Part shown: positions 39,953 to 48,092 of the stretch, piece by piece
How the letters are laid out: every line of letters begins with the position of its first letter
How positions within the stretch are numbered: position 1 is the stretch's first letter
Assembly (NCBI GenBank): GCA_900620265.3
Contig: UYNY03000017.1
Location: forward strand, 1-64,000
DNA length: 64,000 nucleotides
Origin: Nitrosopumilaceae archaeon
Lineage (GTDB): Archaea > Thermoproteota > Nitrososphaeria > Nitrososphaerales > Nitrosopumilaceae
Direction: 5' to 3'
The notes under the pieces: generated by a model
What the model was told of the DNA's origin: nothing
The model's database searches: none
The model's input: the letters and a program-made list of their open reading frames with translations, nothing else
Program-made: the position numbers and the translations under genes

Positions 39953-40135
39953 TGCCCATGCCTGATCGAAAATACCTGCAGTGGGGGCTCGGCCCATTGG
40001 TAGTGGCTAATCTGATGATCGACTGCTATACGGGGGCCTCGTAGTGGTATGGTAGACGGCAATCCATTCAAGCCCGGCTCCGGGCTGGATCCGCCGCCGC
40101 AAAGACTTTTTTACCGGGGTACTGGCGGCGGGCGC
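39953..40135 (+). other. Region after the tandem promoters, possible non-coding RNA
   Basis: No gene is seen from the last repeat to the CADD-like gene. Two sub-sequences start alike, GGGGGCTCGGCCC (39984) and GGGGGCCTCGTAG (40033), each followed by TGGTA-type D-arm-like bases, but neither completes a tRNA. A stable hairpin AGCCCGG CT CCGGGCT lies near 40070-40085. TTTTTTACC at 40108-40116 is the probable TATA of the next gene. A structured RNA made from the repeat promoters is possible. Confidence 0.35.
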
Positions 40136-40756
40136 ATGGGGATAGCCGAGCGCATCGACCGGATCGTGGAGGGGAGGAGCCTCCTCAAGCACCCGTTCTA
40201 CCGGGACTGGAGCGACGGCAAGCTCTCGCTCGAGTCCCTGGCGGGGTATTCCATGGAGTACTACCAGCTCGTAAAGGCCGTCCCGCTGATGATGGACCCG
40301 ATAATACGCGCGGCGCCGACCGGCGCGAGGGCGGAGCTGGAGGAGAACCGGCAGGAGGAGGCCGACCACGTCGCCCCGTGGGAGGCGTTCGCCGGCGGGC
40401 TCGGCGTATCCGCCGCCGACCTGGCCGACTATACGGGGCTGGAAAAGACGAGGCGGGCAGTATCCGACCTGGTGGGCCTTGCCGGGGAGGGCCCGGCCGA
40501 GGGGGCCGCCGCCATGTACGCCCTGGAGCTTGAGATACCAAAGATCAGCGCCACAAAGCTGGAGGGGCTCTCCGAGTTCTACGGGATCACGTCGGCGGCT
40601 GCCACCGAGTACTTTGAGCTCCACATGGAGGCCGACGTGAGGCACGCCGCCTCGTGGAGGGGCCTGCTCCGGGACGGGACCGAGGGGGCCGCCGAGAGGT
40701 CGATGGACGCCCAGAACCTCCTGCTTGACGCCTGCTACGAGGAGTACTGCTCATAA
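40136..40756 (+). CDS. CADD/PqqC-like haem-oxygenase-fold di-metal protein
   Basis: A 206-residue helical protein of the TenA/PqqC/CADD superfamily. LLKHPFYRDWSDGKLS, then LAGYSMEYYQLVKAVP and late EYFELHMEADVRHA supply the His/Glu residues of a di-metal site. The pattern is closer to chlamydial CADD (CT610), an oxygenase reported to make para-aminobenzoate from its own tyrosine, than to thiaminase TenA. Whether this protein does so is inference. ATG at 40136 is about 25 bases from the TATA at 40108-40116. Confidence 0.7.
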   Translation: MGIAERIDRIVEGRSLLKHPFYRDWSDGKLSLESLAGYSMEYYQLVKAVPLMMDPIIRAAPTGARAELEENRQEEADHVAPWEAFAGGLGVSAADLADYTGLEKTRRAVSDLVGLAGEGPAEGAAAMYALELEIPKISATKLEGLSEFYGITSAAATEYFELHMEADVRHAASWRGLLRDGTEGAAERSMDAQNLLLDACYEEYCS

Positions 40757-40790
40757 CGCTTTATAGAGAGGCGCCCGGGGGGCCTCCCCG

Positions 40791-40864
40791 GGGCCCGTAA
40801 CTCAGCTTGGTAGAGTAACCGGCTCATAACCGGTGAGCCAGGGGATCAAAGCCCTTCGGGCCCA
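40791..40864 (+). tRNA. tRNA with CAT anticodon (probably Ile2, or elongator Met)
   Basis: Acceptor GGGCCCG/CGGGCCC, D stem ACTC/GAGT, anticodon arm ACCGG CTCATAA CCGGT and T stem AGGGG/CCCTT form a complete 74-base cloverleaf. The acceptor sequence resembles archaeal tRNA-Ile2, whose C34 is changed to agmatidine to read AUA; elongator Met cannot be excluded. G1-C72 and the lack of GGG/CCC in the anticodon stem argue against an initiator. The T loop is ATCAAAG, with A instead of T at position 54. A TTTATAG element lies at 40760-40766. No CCA is encoded. Confidence 0.88.
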
Positions 40865-41019
40865 CTACCGCCCCTCCCCACGGTTTTAATCCGGGGGATC
40901 CCCGCCGGCCGCCGGCCGCGATGAGGAGTCAGAGTTAACATGAACCGTGATTAAAAGGCATTTGACCGAGCGGCCACGATCCCGCTGGATTTATTTGGTT
41001 TCGCCGGGGCCGGATCCGC

Positions 41020-42093
41020 GTGACGGAGATCTGGTTCAGCTACGGGCCCACCGAGGCGGTGCTCGACGTGCGGGCCGAGAACGAGGGGGCCAGGTACTCG
41101 TCGGACGCCGGCGAGATGGACGACGGGGCGCTCTCTGCCGCGCTCGCCGAGGCCGGGCTGGCCGGGATCCCCGACCTTGCCGTCCTGCACGACACGCCGG
41201 CCGTGCGCAGGACCGTCGCGTCCCTCTTCATGCTGTGCGCGCAAAAGTCCGCCCCCCCGCCCCGCGTGCTGGCAGACCGTGGCGTGCTGCGGTCGCTGCG
41301 CGCCGGGCTGCCGGAGGGGTGCCGCTCCGCCGAGCTCGAGGCGTCCGATCCCGGCGGGCTCGTCTTCGTCTCGGAGGTCGAGTTTGACGGGCTGTTCGGG
41401 TACGAGACTGCGGCGACGCGCCTGCTGCGCAGGTACGGCGGCGAGGCGATGCTGACCGCGTACTCGAGGCGCGACGGCAACTCGCCCTCCCCCGGGCGCC
41501 GCACGGGCGCGTACGAGGCGGCGCTCGGGTTCGCCGACAGGTTCGAGGCGCGCGCCGTCGACGTCGTGGCCGGGTCCGGCGGGTTGTCCGGCGTGTGGTG
41601 CGGCCACCCCTCAAAGTCGGGCGCACCTGCGATGCTGGAGGGATCCGGCGTGCTAGATGCCGAGCCGCACGCGGCCGCCATAATAGGAACCGGCAGGTCG
41701 GCCGGCAACGCGACGCTGTCCGGATCGCTTCGCTCCCTGTGGAACTGCGCCGGCGCCGTGAAGAAGGGCGGGCTTGCGATCCTGGTCGCAGAGTGCGCCG
41801 GCGGGCTCGGCTCCGCCGCGCTCCGGAGGCGCGTCGAGGGCGGCCTCCCCGACGCGAGCCTGCGCAGCCCCGCCAGGTACGTCGGCGGGATGGAGGACCT
41901 GCTGTACCTTGCCGACGCGCGCGACAGGTACCAGGTGGCGCTAGTCTCCGTGCTGCCGGAGCTCTACTCTGAAAAGCTCGGCATCGTGCCGGTCGCCGGC
42001 GCGGGCGCGGCCATGGGGCACGCGCTAAAGGCGCAGGGCCAGAGGCTAAAGGCGGCCGTCATCACGGACGGCGCGAGGATCCTGCTGCGCTAG
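41020..42093 (+). CDS. Lactate racemase (LarA)-like protein, divergent
   Basis: A 357-residue protein. MTEIWFSYGPTEAVLDVRAE resembles the N-terminal strand of LarA/DUF2088 proteins. The C-terminal WNCAGAVKKGGLAILVAECAGG resembles the LarA C-terminal domain. The nickel-pincer cofactor residues are not obvious, so racemase activity is doubtful. GTG at 41020 is about 28 bases from GATTTATTT at 40988-40996. It converges on the site-2 protease with a 4-base overlap. Confidence 0.55.
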   Translation: MTEIWFSYGPTEAVLDVRAENEGARYSSDAGEMDDGALSAALAEAGLAGIPDLAVLHDTPAVRRTVASLFMLCAQKSAPPPRVLADRGVLRSLRAGLPEGCRSAELEASDPGGLVFVSEVEFDGLFGYETAATRLLRRYGGEAMLTAYSRRDGNSPSPGRRTGAYEAALGFADRFEARAVDVVAGSGGLSGVWCGHPSKSGAPAMLEGSGVLDAEPHAAAIIGTGRSAGNATLSGSLRSLWNCAGAVKKGGLAILVAECAGGLGSAALRRRVEGGLPDASLRSPARYVGGMEDLLYLADARDRYQVALVSVLPELYSEKLGIVPVAGAGAAMGHALKAQGQRLKAAVITDGARILLR

Positions 42094-43175
42094 ATGCCGG
42101 GGATCGGCAGCTCGGCCGGTATCGGGGCGCACAGGACCGCGAGCGCCACGATCCCCGCGTACGCGGCCTTTCTGTTGCGCGGCAGCGGCGAGACGTTGTC
42201 AAGCGTGCTGGCGCTCGGGTTCCTCATGCTCATCACCAGTATCAGGACCGCCATCAGCCAGTAGTCGAGCAGGACCAGCACGGCCACGCTCCCGTAGGTC
42301 GAGTACCTGTGCAGCGACGGCCTCAGCAGAGTCCGCGCCATGTGGCCGCCGTCAAGCTGCCACGCGGGCAGCATGTTCAGGAACGTGATGAGGAACCCTA
42401 TCCAGGCGGCGAACATCACCGGGGTCAGCACCACCACGTCGCCGTCCCCCTTGCCGAACAGCGCCAGGCTGGCAGTCATCAGCAGCGGCTCGCCCTGCCC
42501 CCACCTCGTGAGCGCCTCGTCATCAAGCATCGAGCTGTCTACCGTGGGCGCCCCGTAGGCGCCGTATATCGAGACGGCGACTGCCACGGCGAGGCCCGCC
42601 ACGGGGCCCGCTATCGCCACGTCAAACAGTATCTCCCTGTTTATGGTAAGGCCCCTTGACTGGATGAACGCCCCGAACGTGGGTATGCCAAGCACCGGTA
42701 TCCCCGGTATGAAGTACGGCCAGCTGGTGCGCAGCCCGTGGAACCTGGCCGCCATGATGTGCCCGAGCTCGTGCACCCCGAGTATCCCGAGCAGGGACGC
42801 CGTGTACACCGCGGCGACTGACAGCGGGTCTCCGATGTCGACGACCCTGTTGGTGCCCGCCGCCCTGTAATACCCGTCGATCATTACGAGCGATATGACG
42901 GCCGCGAACAGCAGCCTCGGGATCCACGGGGACGAGAGCCAGGCGCGCCCCTCCTCCCTGACGAACTTTTGGACTATCACGTACCTCGCGCCCCCCGACT
43001 CCTCGAGCCGGCAGACGTACCCCCACGCCTCGAGCCTCCTTGCAAGGGCGACGAACTTTTCCTTGAACTCCGCGTCCTCGATCCGGAACTCGAGCGAGAA
43101 CTCCGCCCGCTCGAACCCCGAGACGTCAAACGCCGCGTGGACTGCCGACACCACGTCGTCCTGGTCGGGCTCCAT
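42090..43175 (-). CDS. Site-2 protease-type membrane metallopeptidase (M50)
   Basis: A 361-residue intramembrane zinc protease. HELGH (135-139) is in a membrane helix and LDGGH (274-278) is the second zinc motif. The first 75 residues are a soluble domain without recognised family; about seven membrane segments follow. Such proteases release membrane-bound regulators or process signal peptides. ATG at 43175 is about 27 bases from a minus-strand TTTTAATAG at 43198-43206. No candidate substrate is adjacent. Confidence 0.9.
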   Translation of the reverse strand: MEPDQDDVVSAVHAAFDVSGFERAEFSLEFRIEDAEFKEKFVALARRLEAWGYVCRLEESGGARYVIVQKFVREEGRAWLSSPWIPRLLFAAVISLVMIDGYYRAAGTNRVVDIGDPLSVAAVYTASLLGILGVHELGHIMAARFHGLRTSWPYFIPGIPVLGIPTFGAFIQSRGLTINREILFDVAIAGPVAGLAVAVAVSIYGAYGAPTVDSSMLDDEALTRWGQGEPLLMTASLALFGKGDGDVVVLTPVMFAAWIGFLITFLNMLPAWQLDGGHMARTLLRPSLHRYSTYGSVAVLVLLDYWLMAVLILVMSMRNPSASTLDNVSPLPRNRKAAYAGIVALAVLCAPIPAELPIPGI

Positions 43176-43520
43176 GCGGGTGGGCCCGTCCGTGCCTCTA
43201 TTAAAATGGACTATAGGGGGGCCGCCGCGGCCCGACTCTCCTGTCCCGGTCGGCACGGCCGGGTTGATCCGCCCCGTGTCCGGCCGTCCCTGCAGCGGGG
43301 CATGGCGCGGACGTCGGCCGGAAAGACGTTCCCGGCAGGCAGAACCGCGTCCCCCCGGCGCCGCCTGCGCGGAAACCCGTGCCCTTGCCGGTCATGCCTT
43401 CCGCGGCCGGATCCCGTGCTGTGGACGGCGGGCGCCGGCCTGCGCGGCCCCGGTTTTCATATAAGCTCCCCCGGCCCCGATCGGTTAGACTAATTACCGA
43501 GCCGGGGGGCGGGGCGGCCG
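43176..43520. other. Intergenic region between site-2 protease and RimI genes
   Basis: These 345 bases hold the protease promoter (near 43202) and the RimI promoter (GACTAATTA near 43487-43496). A further CATATAAG at 43459-43466 has no gene at the usual distance. The remainder is GC-rich with no credible reading frame; a 64-codon minus-strand frame (43201-43395) lacks any family sign. Confidence 0.5.
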
Positions 43521-44039
43521 ATGCAGGCGGCAGTGGGGCTCACGGGGGGCTGCGCCATCAGGCGGGCGTCGCGGGAGGACCTCATACAGGTGATGGAGAT
43601 AAACCTAAAGACGCTCCCGGAGCACTATTCGGACTATTTCTACGAGAGCCTGCTCGCCGAGATACCGGAGGCGTTCCTGGTGGCCGACTCGGGGGGGCGC
43701 CTCGCCGGGTACGTCATGTGCAAGACGGAGTACGGGTTCTCCAACTTCAAGCGCCTCGGGTTCGTCAAGAAGGGCCACATGGTGTCCGTCGCCGTGCTGC
43801 ACGAGTTCCGCGGCAGGGGGGTCGGGCGGGCCCTCGTGGAGGGGTCGGCCGAGGGCGTGCGGCTGCGCGGGTGCGACGAGTACTACCTGGAGGTGCGGTG
43901 CAGCAACACGGACGCCGTCAGGCTGTACGAGAGGATGGGCTTCTCGATAAGGCAGCACCTGAAGAACTACTACAAGGACGGCGAGGACGCGTACCTGATG
44001 TCGGCTGACCTCAGGGGATCCCGCCCAAGCAATAAATAG
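43521..44039 (+). CDS. RimI-like N-terminal acetyltransferase
   Basis: A 172-residue GNAT protein. IRRASREDLIQVMEINLKTL, FLVADSGGRLAGYVM, VSVAVLHEFRGRGVGRALVE (with the acetyl-CoA loop RGRGVG) and EVRCSNTDAVRLYERMGF are all typical of archaeal RimI/Ard1 enzymes, which acetylate protein N-termini. ATG at 43521 is about 28 bases from GACTAATTA. The small membrane gene that follows has its own TATA. Confidence 0.88.
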   Translation: MQAAVGLTGGCAIRRASREDLIQVMEINLKTLPEHYSDYFYESLLAEIPEAFLVADSGGRLAGYVMCKTEYGFSNFKRLGFVKKGHMVSVAVLHEFRGRGVGRALVEGSAEGVRLRGCDEYYLEVRCSNTDAVRLYERMGFSIRQHLKNYYKDGEDAYLMSADLRGSRPSNK

Positions 44040-44061
44040 ACGCGGGCGCGGCGCGTCCGCG

Positions 44062-44277
44062 ATGGACAGGCGCAAGGCGGGCGGGGCCTCCATCTTTGCG
44101 CTCTGCATAGCCGGGTTCTTCACCTACGCGTACCTGCTGATGCTCTCCGAGTGGAGCCCCATAGTGCTGCAGCTCTCCGTCCTGATGATAGCCGGCGGCA
44201 TACTGGGGGTGATAGCGTGGATAGGGTACGTGATGGCCACGACGCGCCCCTCGCCGGCATCGATATCCGACGAGTAG
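44062..44277 (+). CDS. 71-residue two-helix membrane protein
   Basis: A small protein with a basic N-terminus (MDRRKAGG), two membrane helices (about 10-28 and 34-58) and a short polar tail. No family was recognised. ATG at 44062 is 26 bases from AATAAATAG at 44031-44039, which supports it being a separate, leaderless gene and not a chance frame. Function unknown. Confidence 0.65.
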   Translation: MDRRKAGGASIFALCIAGFFTYAYLLMLSEWSPIVLQLSVLMIAGGILGVIAWIGYVMATTRPSPASISDE

Positions 44278-44312
44278 CGCATTTATGGGCGCCGGCCCCA
44301 CCGGCGCCCGCC

Positions 44313-45098
44313 ATGCTGGAGGACGACCACCTGTCCCGGGCGATGATCCTGTCCGGCCTCGGGAGGCACGAGGAGGCGCTCGCGTGCGCCGACATGGCGC
44401 TGGCCGGCGACCCCGGCCGGCTGGCCGCGCACGCGTGCAGGGGGATCGTGCTCGGAAGGATGGGGCGCCACGAGGAGGCGCTCGCCTGCTACGACCGGGT
44501 GCTGGAGGCCGACCCGCGCAACCCGCTCGTGCTCAGCAACAAGGCCACGTCGCTGATATCGACGGGCAGGGGCGGCGAGGCGCTCGGCTGCTATGACAGG
44601 GCGCTCGAGGCGCAGCCGGACAACACCGACATACTCTGCAACAAGACGTCGGCGCTCAACCACCTGGGGATGGCGGAGGAGGCGGCCAGGCACGCCGACC
44701 GCGTGCTCGAGCTGGATCCGGACAACCACGTCATGATGGGCGCAAAGGCCGCGGCGCTGGTCCAGCTGGGCCGGGACGAGGAGGCGCTCGACCTGTACGA
44801 CCGGGCGCTCGACATCCGGCCCGACTATGTGACGGGGCTCAACAACAAGGCCGCCACGCTCGCAAAGATGGGCAGGTACGAGGAGGCGCTCGAGTGCGCC
44901 GACGACTCGATAGCGACGGATCCCGCGCGCACGTCCGCCTACAAGAACAAGGCGCAGGCGCTCATCGGGCTCGGGAGGGACGCCGAGGCGCTCGAGTGCC
45001 TTGAAAAGGCGCTCGACGCGGACCCCGGGGACGCCGTGGCGCTGTACGGCAGAAAGTACGTGCTGGGGCGGCTCGGTGATCCGCGGCCGGACCCATGA
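44313..45098 (+). CDS. Tetratricopeptide repeat protein
   Basis: A 261-residue protein made almost wholly of seven TPR units, each with GRHEEALACYDRVLEADP-like sequence and 34-residue spacing. There is no signal or membrane segment, so it should be a cytoplasmic scaffold. ATG at 44313 is about 28 bases from ATTTATGG at 44281-44288. Its partner is unknown; the Trm5-like gene converges on it. Confidence 0.88.
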   Translation: MLEDDHLSRAMILSGLGRHEEALACADMALAGDPGRLAAHACRGIVLGRMGRHEEALACYDRVLEADPRNPLVLSNKATSLISTGRGGEALGCYDRALEAQPDNTDILCNKTSALNHLGMAEEAARHADRVLELDPDNHVMMGAKAAALVQLGRDEEALDLYDRALDIRPDYVTGLNNKAATLAKMGRYEEALECADDSIATDPARTSAYKNKAQALIGLGRDAEALECLEKALDADPGDAVALYGRKYVLGRLGDPRPDP

Positions 45099-45105
45099 CG
45101 GCGCC

Positions 45106-45933
45106 TCATCCGGGGACGCGCGCGTCGACCACCGCCTGGTAGTACCTCGGCCCCACCGCCCTGACGGTCCTCGAGGAGACCACCTCGATATCCCCCGGGT
45201 ACGCGCCCCTTAGGCGCGCCTCTGCCGCGCGCCCGGCCTCCTGCTTTCTTGCGGCCGCCACGTGCGTGTAATAGTGGATGGTGCAGCCGGCGGCCGCCGC
45301 CCCCGCCGCGGCGCCGAGGAACCCGTCGGACCCCTCGGGCAGCGGCATCAGTATGCGGTCCGCCTTGGGCAGCCCCGCCGACACCTCGGCCGCGTCCCCG
45401 AGCACCGGTACCACCACGCCGGCCGTCCTGTTCATCGCGATGCTGCGCCCGCACAGGTCGATCGCGTCGGGGTTGATGTCGACGTTGTATACGGTGCACT
45501 CCGTGTCCCTGGCAGCTATTATCGAGAACGCGCCGGTCCCGCCGAACATGTTGAGGACCACCTCGCCGGGGCGCACCAGCCCCGCTATGCGCGCGCGCTC
45601 AGTCGACAGCCGCGGCGTAAAGTACGCCCTCCCGGCGTCGACGGCGAGGCGGCACCCCGACTCGCGGTACTCTGTGCGCGTGCCGCCCTCCCCCGCGATC
45701 CTCTCAAGGTCCCTCGTGCGGCGCTCGCCGCCGACCGGCGACACCTGGCAGAAGACGGCCCTGGCAGGACCCACCCCGTCAAGGAGCGCCCGGCCTATCT
45801 CTGCCCTGCGGTGCATCATCCCGGCGGGGATCCTGACCACCACGACGTCCCCTATCTGGTCGAACGCGCCCCAGACCCTGCCCGCCTCGTCCCCGAGCGA
45901 GTCCCTGAGCGCCTCGCGCAGCATGCGGGTCAA
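45106..45933 (-). CDS. tRNA (guanine-N1) methyltransferase Trm5 / Taw2-like
   Basis: A 275-residue class I methyltransferase. FGGTGAF, within VLNMFGGTGAFSIIAA, is the SAM motif. VYNVDINPDAIDLC binds the ribose, and RILMPLPEGSD takes the place of the NPPY-like motif. YFTPRLSTERARIA is the Trm5/Taw2 signature. Trm5 makes m1G37; Taw2 transfers the aminocarboxypropyl group in wyosine synthesis. The two are hard to separate by eye. It starts at TTG 45933, overlapping the ABCE1 stop (TTGA). Confidence 0.8.
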   Translation of the reverse strand: MTRMLREALRDSLGDEAGRVWGAFDQIGDVVVVRIPAGMMHRRAEIGRALLDGVGPARAVFCQVSPVGGERRTRDLERIAGEGGTRTEYRESGCRLAVDAGRAYFTPRLSTERARIAGLVRPGEVVLNMFGGTGAFSIIAARDTECTVYNVDINPDAIDLCGRSIAMNRTAGVVVPVLGDAAEVSAGLPKADRILMPLPEGSDGFLGAAAGAAAAGCTIHYYTHVAAARKQEAGRAAEARLRGAYPGDIEVVSSRTVRAVGPRYYQAVVDARVPG

Positions 45934-47711
45934 CAGTTGTAATAGTTCCCCGCCGCCTTCTGCCCCTTGTCGAGGCGGCTGCCCTCCTTGTTGACGCGCG
46001 GCCTCATGCTCCGCTCGTCCCTGCGGAACGACATGCCGAGCGATCCGAGAAAGCTGTTCATCGCGTCGGACTTGGCGGCGGGGCGGCCCGCGGCCCCCTC
46101 CCTGCCGGGCGTGCCGGTGAATATCACCATCGAGTCCGAGACGAGGTCCATCAGCTGCAGGTCGTGGTCTATGACTACGGCGGCCCTGCCGAACGAGCGC
46201 GCGAACCTCTGGATGAACCTGGCCACCGCTATGCGGTCCTCGATGTCAAGGAACGCCGACGGCTCGTCTAGCGCGTACACGTCGGCCTTTTGCAGGAGGC
46301 ACGAGGCGACGGCCACCTTCTGCAGCTCGCCGCCTGACAGGGTGCTCGCGTTCTTGGGGTAGAGGCGCCTGATCCGGAGCGGGGAGAGCACCTGCTCCTC
46401 CTCCATGGTGCCGGCGACGGGGCCGCCGTTGGCCATCCCGAGCACCTCCTCCACGTCCCTGTCGGGGCCCCCCTGCAGGTACTGGGGCTTGTATGATATC
46501 CTTATCTTCCCGTCGACGCTGCCAGAGTCCGGCCCGACGGCGCCCGCCAGCATCTTCATCAGGGTCGTCTTGCCGAGCGCGTTTGCGCCCATTATGCCGA
46601 GCACCTCGCCCCTCCTGACGGCGCCCGGCTCCGCGCGCACGGAGAACCCCTCGTACGCCTTTGAGAGCGCCGGGTATGATACGACCTCGGTCCCCTCCTG
46701 GAACTCGGCGGCCGTCGACGAGGCGTCCAGCGTGAACCCCTTGTCGCGGAACCTGACGTTCTCTGCCGGCAGGTACCCGTCGAGGAACGCGTTGATCCCC
46801 GCCTTTGAGGACATGGGGCCCGAGACGATCCCGTACGCGCCCGGCTCGCCGTACAGGACGCTCACGCGGTCGCTCAGCAGGTCGAGCAGCACGAGGTCGT
46901 GCTCGACGACCATCACGCTCCTGCCGGCCCCGGCAAGCGACCTTATCACGCGCGCCACGCCGGCCCTCTGGAAGACGTCGTTGTAGGAGGACGGCTCGTC
47001 GAAAAAGTACATCTCGGCGTCGCGCGCGGCGGCGGCCGCGATCGCAAGGCGCTGCAGCTCGCCGCCGCTCATCTCCGGCAGGCGCCTCTCGAGCGATGCG
47101 CCAAGCCCGAGCTCGGCGGCAAGCTGCCGCGCGGCGCCCCTCTCGTCGTACTTTTCGAGCAGCTCCGCGCCCGTGCCGTCAAACGCCCCCGCTATCATGT
47201 GCACCTGCTGCGGCTTTATGGACGACCTGAGCGACCCGTCGCGTACCGCCTCAAAGTGAGCCTTCATCTCCGTCCCCTTGTAGTGCTCCAGTATGCCGTC
47301 CCAGCCGGGAGGGTCGCGGTAGTCGCCCATGTTGGCGCGGATGGAGCCTGAGAGCACCCCGACGACCGTGCTCTTGCCGGTGCCGTTCCTGCCGAGCAGC
47401 CCGACCACCTCGCCCCTCCCGGGGGACGGGAGCCTGTAGAGGCGGAACGAGTTGGGGCCGTACTGGTGGACGCGGTCAGTCGCCAGCTCGCCGGCCAGGT
47501 TCACGATGGTGATGGCGTCAAACGGGCAGACCTTTACGCAGATGCCGCACCCGTTGCAGATGTCCTCGTCTATGCGGGCCTTGCCGGACTCGTCGGATAT
47601 GGTGATACAGTCGGCGCCCGACTTGTTGACGGGGCAGTACTTTACGCACTCGAGGCCGCACTTCTTGGGCTGGCAGAGCTCCTGGTCTAGGACGGCCACG
47701 CGGTGGGTCAT
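45930..47711 (-). CDS. Ribosome recycling ATPase ABCE1 (RLI)
   Basis: A 593-residue ABCE1. The N-terminal Fe-S domain has CQPKKCGLECVKYCP and CNGCGICVKVCP for two 4Fe-4S clusters. Two ABC domains follow, with Walker A GRNGTGKST and GANALGKTT and signatures MSGGELQ and LSGGELQ. ABCE1 splits ribosomes after termination. ATG at 47711 is about 25 bases from minus-strand GGTATAAG at 47734-47741. The Trm5-like gene follows in the same unit. Confidence 0.96.
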   Translation of the reverse strand: MTHRVAVLDQELCQPKKCGLECVKYCPVNKSGADCITISDESGKARIDEDICNGCGICVKVCPFDAITIVNLAGELATDRVHQYGPNSFRLYRLPSPGRGEVVGLLGRNGTGKSTVVGVLSGSIRANMGDYRDPPGWDGILEHYKGTEMKAHFEAVRDGSLRSSIKPQQVHMIAGAFDGTGAELLEKYDERGAARQLAAELGLGASLERRLPEMSGGELQRLAIAAAAARDAEMYFFDEPSSYNDVFQRAGVARVIRSLAGAGRSVMVVEHDLVLLDLLSDRVSVLYGEPGAYGIVSGPMSSKAGINAFLDGYLPAENVRFRDKGFTLDASSTAAEFQEGTEVVSYPALSKAYEGFSVRAEPGAVRRGEVLGIMGANALGKTTLMKMLAGAVGPDSGSVDGKIRISYKPQYLQGGPDRDVEEVLGMANGGPVAGTMEEEQVLSPLRIRRLYPKNASTLSGGELQKVAVASCLLQKADVYALDEPSAFLDIEDRIAVARFIQRFARSFGRAAVVIDHDLQLMDLVSDSMVIFTGTPGREGAAGRPAAKSDAMNSFLGSLGMSFRRDERSMRPRVNKEGSRLDKGQKAAGNYYNC

Positions 47712-47813
47712 GCGGGGCCCTGCGGCGCGTCATCTTATACCTGTTTTGGGGGATCCCCGGCCCGGGGTCCCCCCGCCGCCGCTACCTTAATAGGCGGGCC
47801 CCCGCCGGGGGCC

Positions 47814-47934
47814 GCCAAGCCGGCCATAGCGTCAGGGCGCGACCCAACCCCTTTCCGAACTTGGAAGTCAAACCTGGCGTCGCTGTCGTGGTACTAAGAT
47901 GCGAGAGCCCTTGGGAAGCGGCAGTGCTGGCATC
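47814..47934 (+). rRNA. rrf: 5S ribosomal RNA
   Basis: About 121 bases with the conserved parts of archaeal 5S rRNA: GGCCATAGCG, then CCTTTCCGAACTTGGAAGTC, TGGTACTAAGATG and the closing CTGGC, which pairs with the 5' GCCA. The ends are inferred from the terminal helix and from a TTAATAGG promoter at 47787-47794, about 24 bases before the 5' end. It stands alone, not next to 16S or 23S genes, as in other Thaumarchaeota. Confidence 0.92.
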
Positions 47935-47966
47935 AACTTAATACCGGGGGATCCGCCGCGCCCCGC

Positions 47967-48092
47967 ATGCCGGCCTGCATGGTATGCGGGGAGGAGATGG
48001 ACGACATCCGCCTCCTCAACCACATGATGGAGAGGCACGGCTGGCGCAACCCCGCCGTTGGAAGGCCCGACCGCAACTCGCGCGGCTACTGA
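47967..48092 (+). CDS. 41-residue C2H2-like zinc-finger protein
   Basis: A short frame starting MPACMVCGEEMDDIRLL and continuing NHMMERHGW. Two cysteines spaced C-x2-C and two histidines spaced H-x4-H form a compact zinc finger. ATG at 47967 is about 27 bases from CTTAATACC at 47936-47944, the standard leaderless layout of this genome. It ends seven bases inside the convergent aminopeptidase gene. Function unknown; nucleic-acid or protein binding is likely. Confidence 0.65.
   Translation: MPACMVCGEEMDDIRLLNHMMERHGWRNPAVGRPDRNSRGY

Noticed and set aside
39649-40071. A 140-codon minus-strand frame with repeated YKTKPCKPF-like units
   Set aside because: The repeats come from the tandem DNA element. 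The third copy is 52 bases from the second, so it is read in another frame and gives different residues. The remainder has no protein-like character.
40011-40085. A C/D box guide RNA
   Set aside because: A TGATGA is present, but no CTGA D box follows at a suitable distance on this strand.
40049-40135. Upstream extension of the CADD-like gene from GTG/ATG near 40049
   Set aside because: The added residues have no family counterpart and the frame crosses the TATA at 40108-40116. The ATG at 40136 is at the right distance.
43201-43395. A 64-codon minus-strand frame before the site-2 protease
   Set aside because: It is rich in Gly, Pro and Arg, has no family signs and ends at the protease promoter. 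The possible TATA is too far away.
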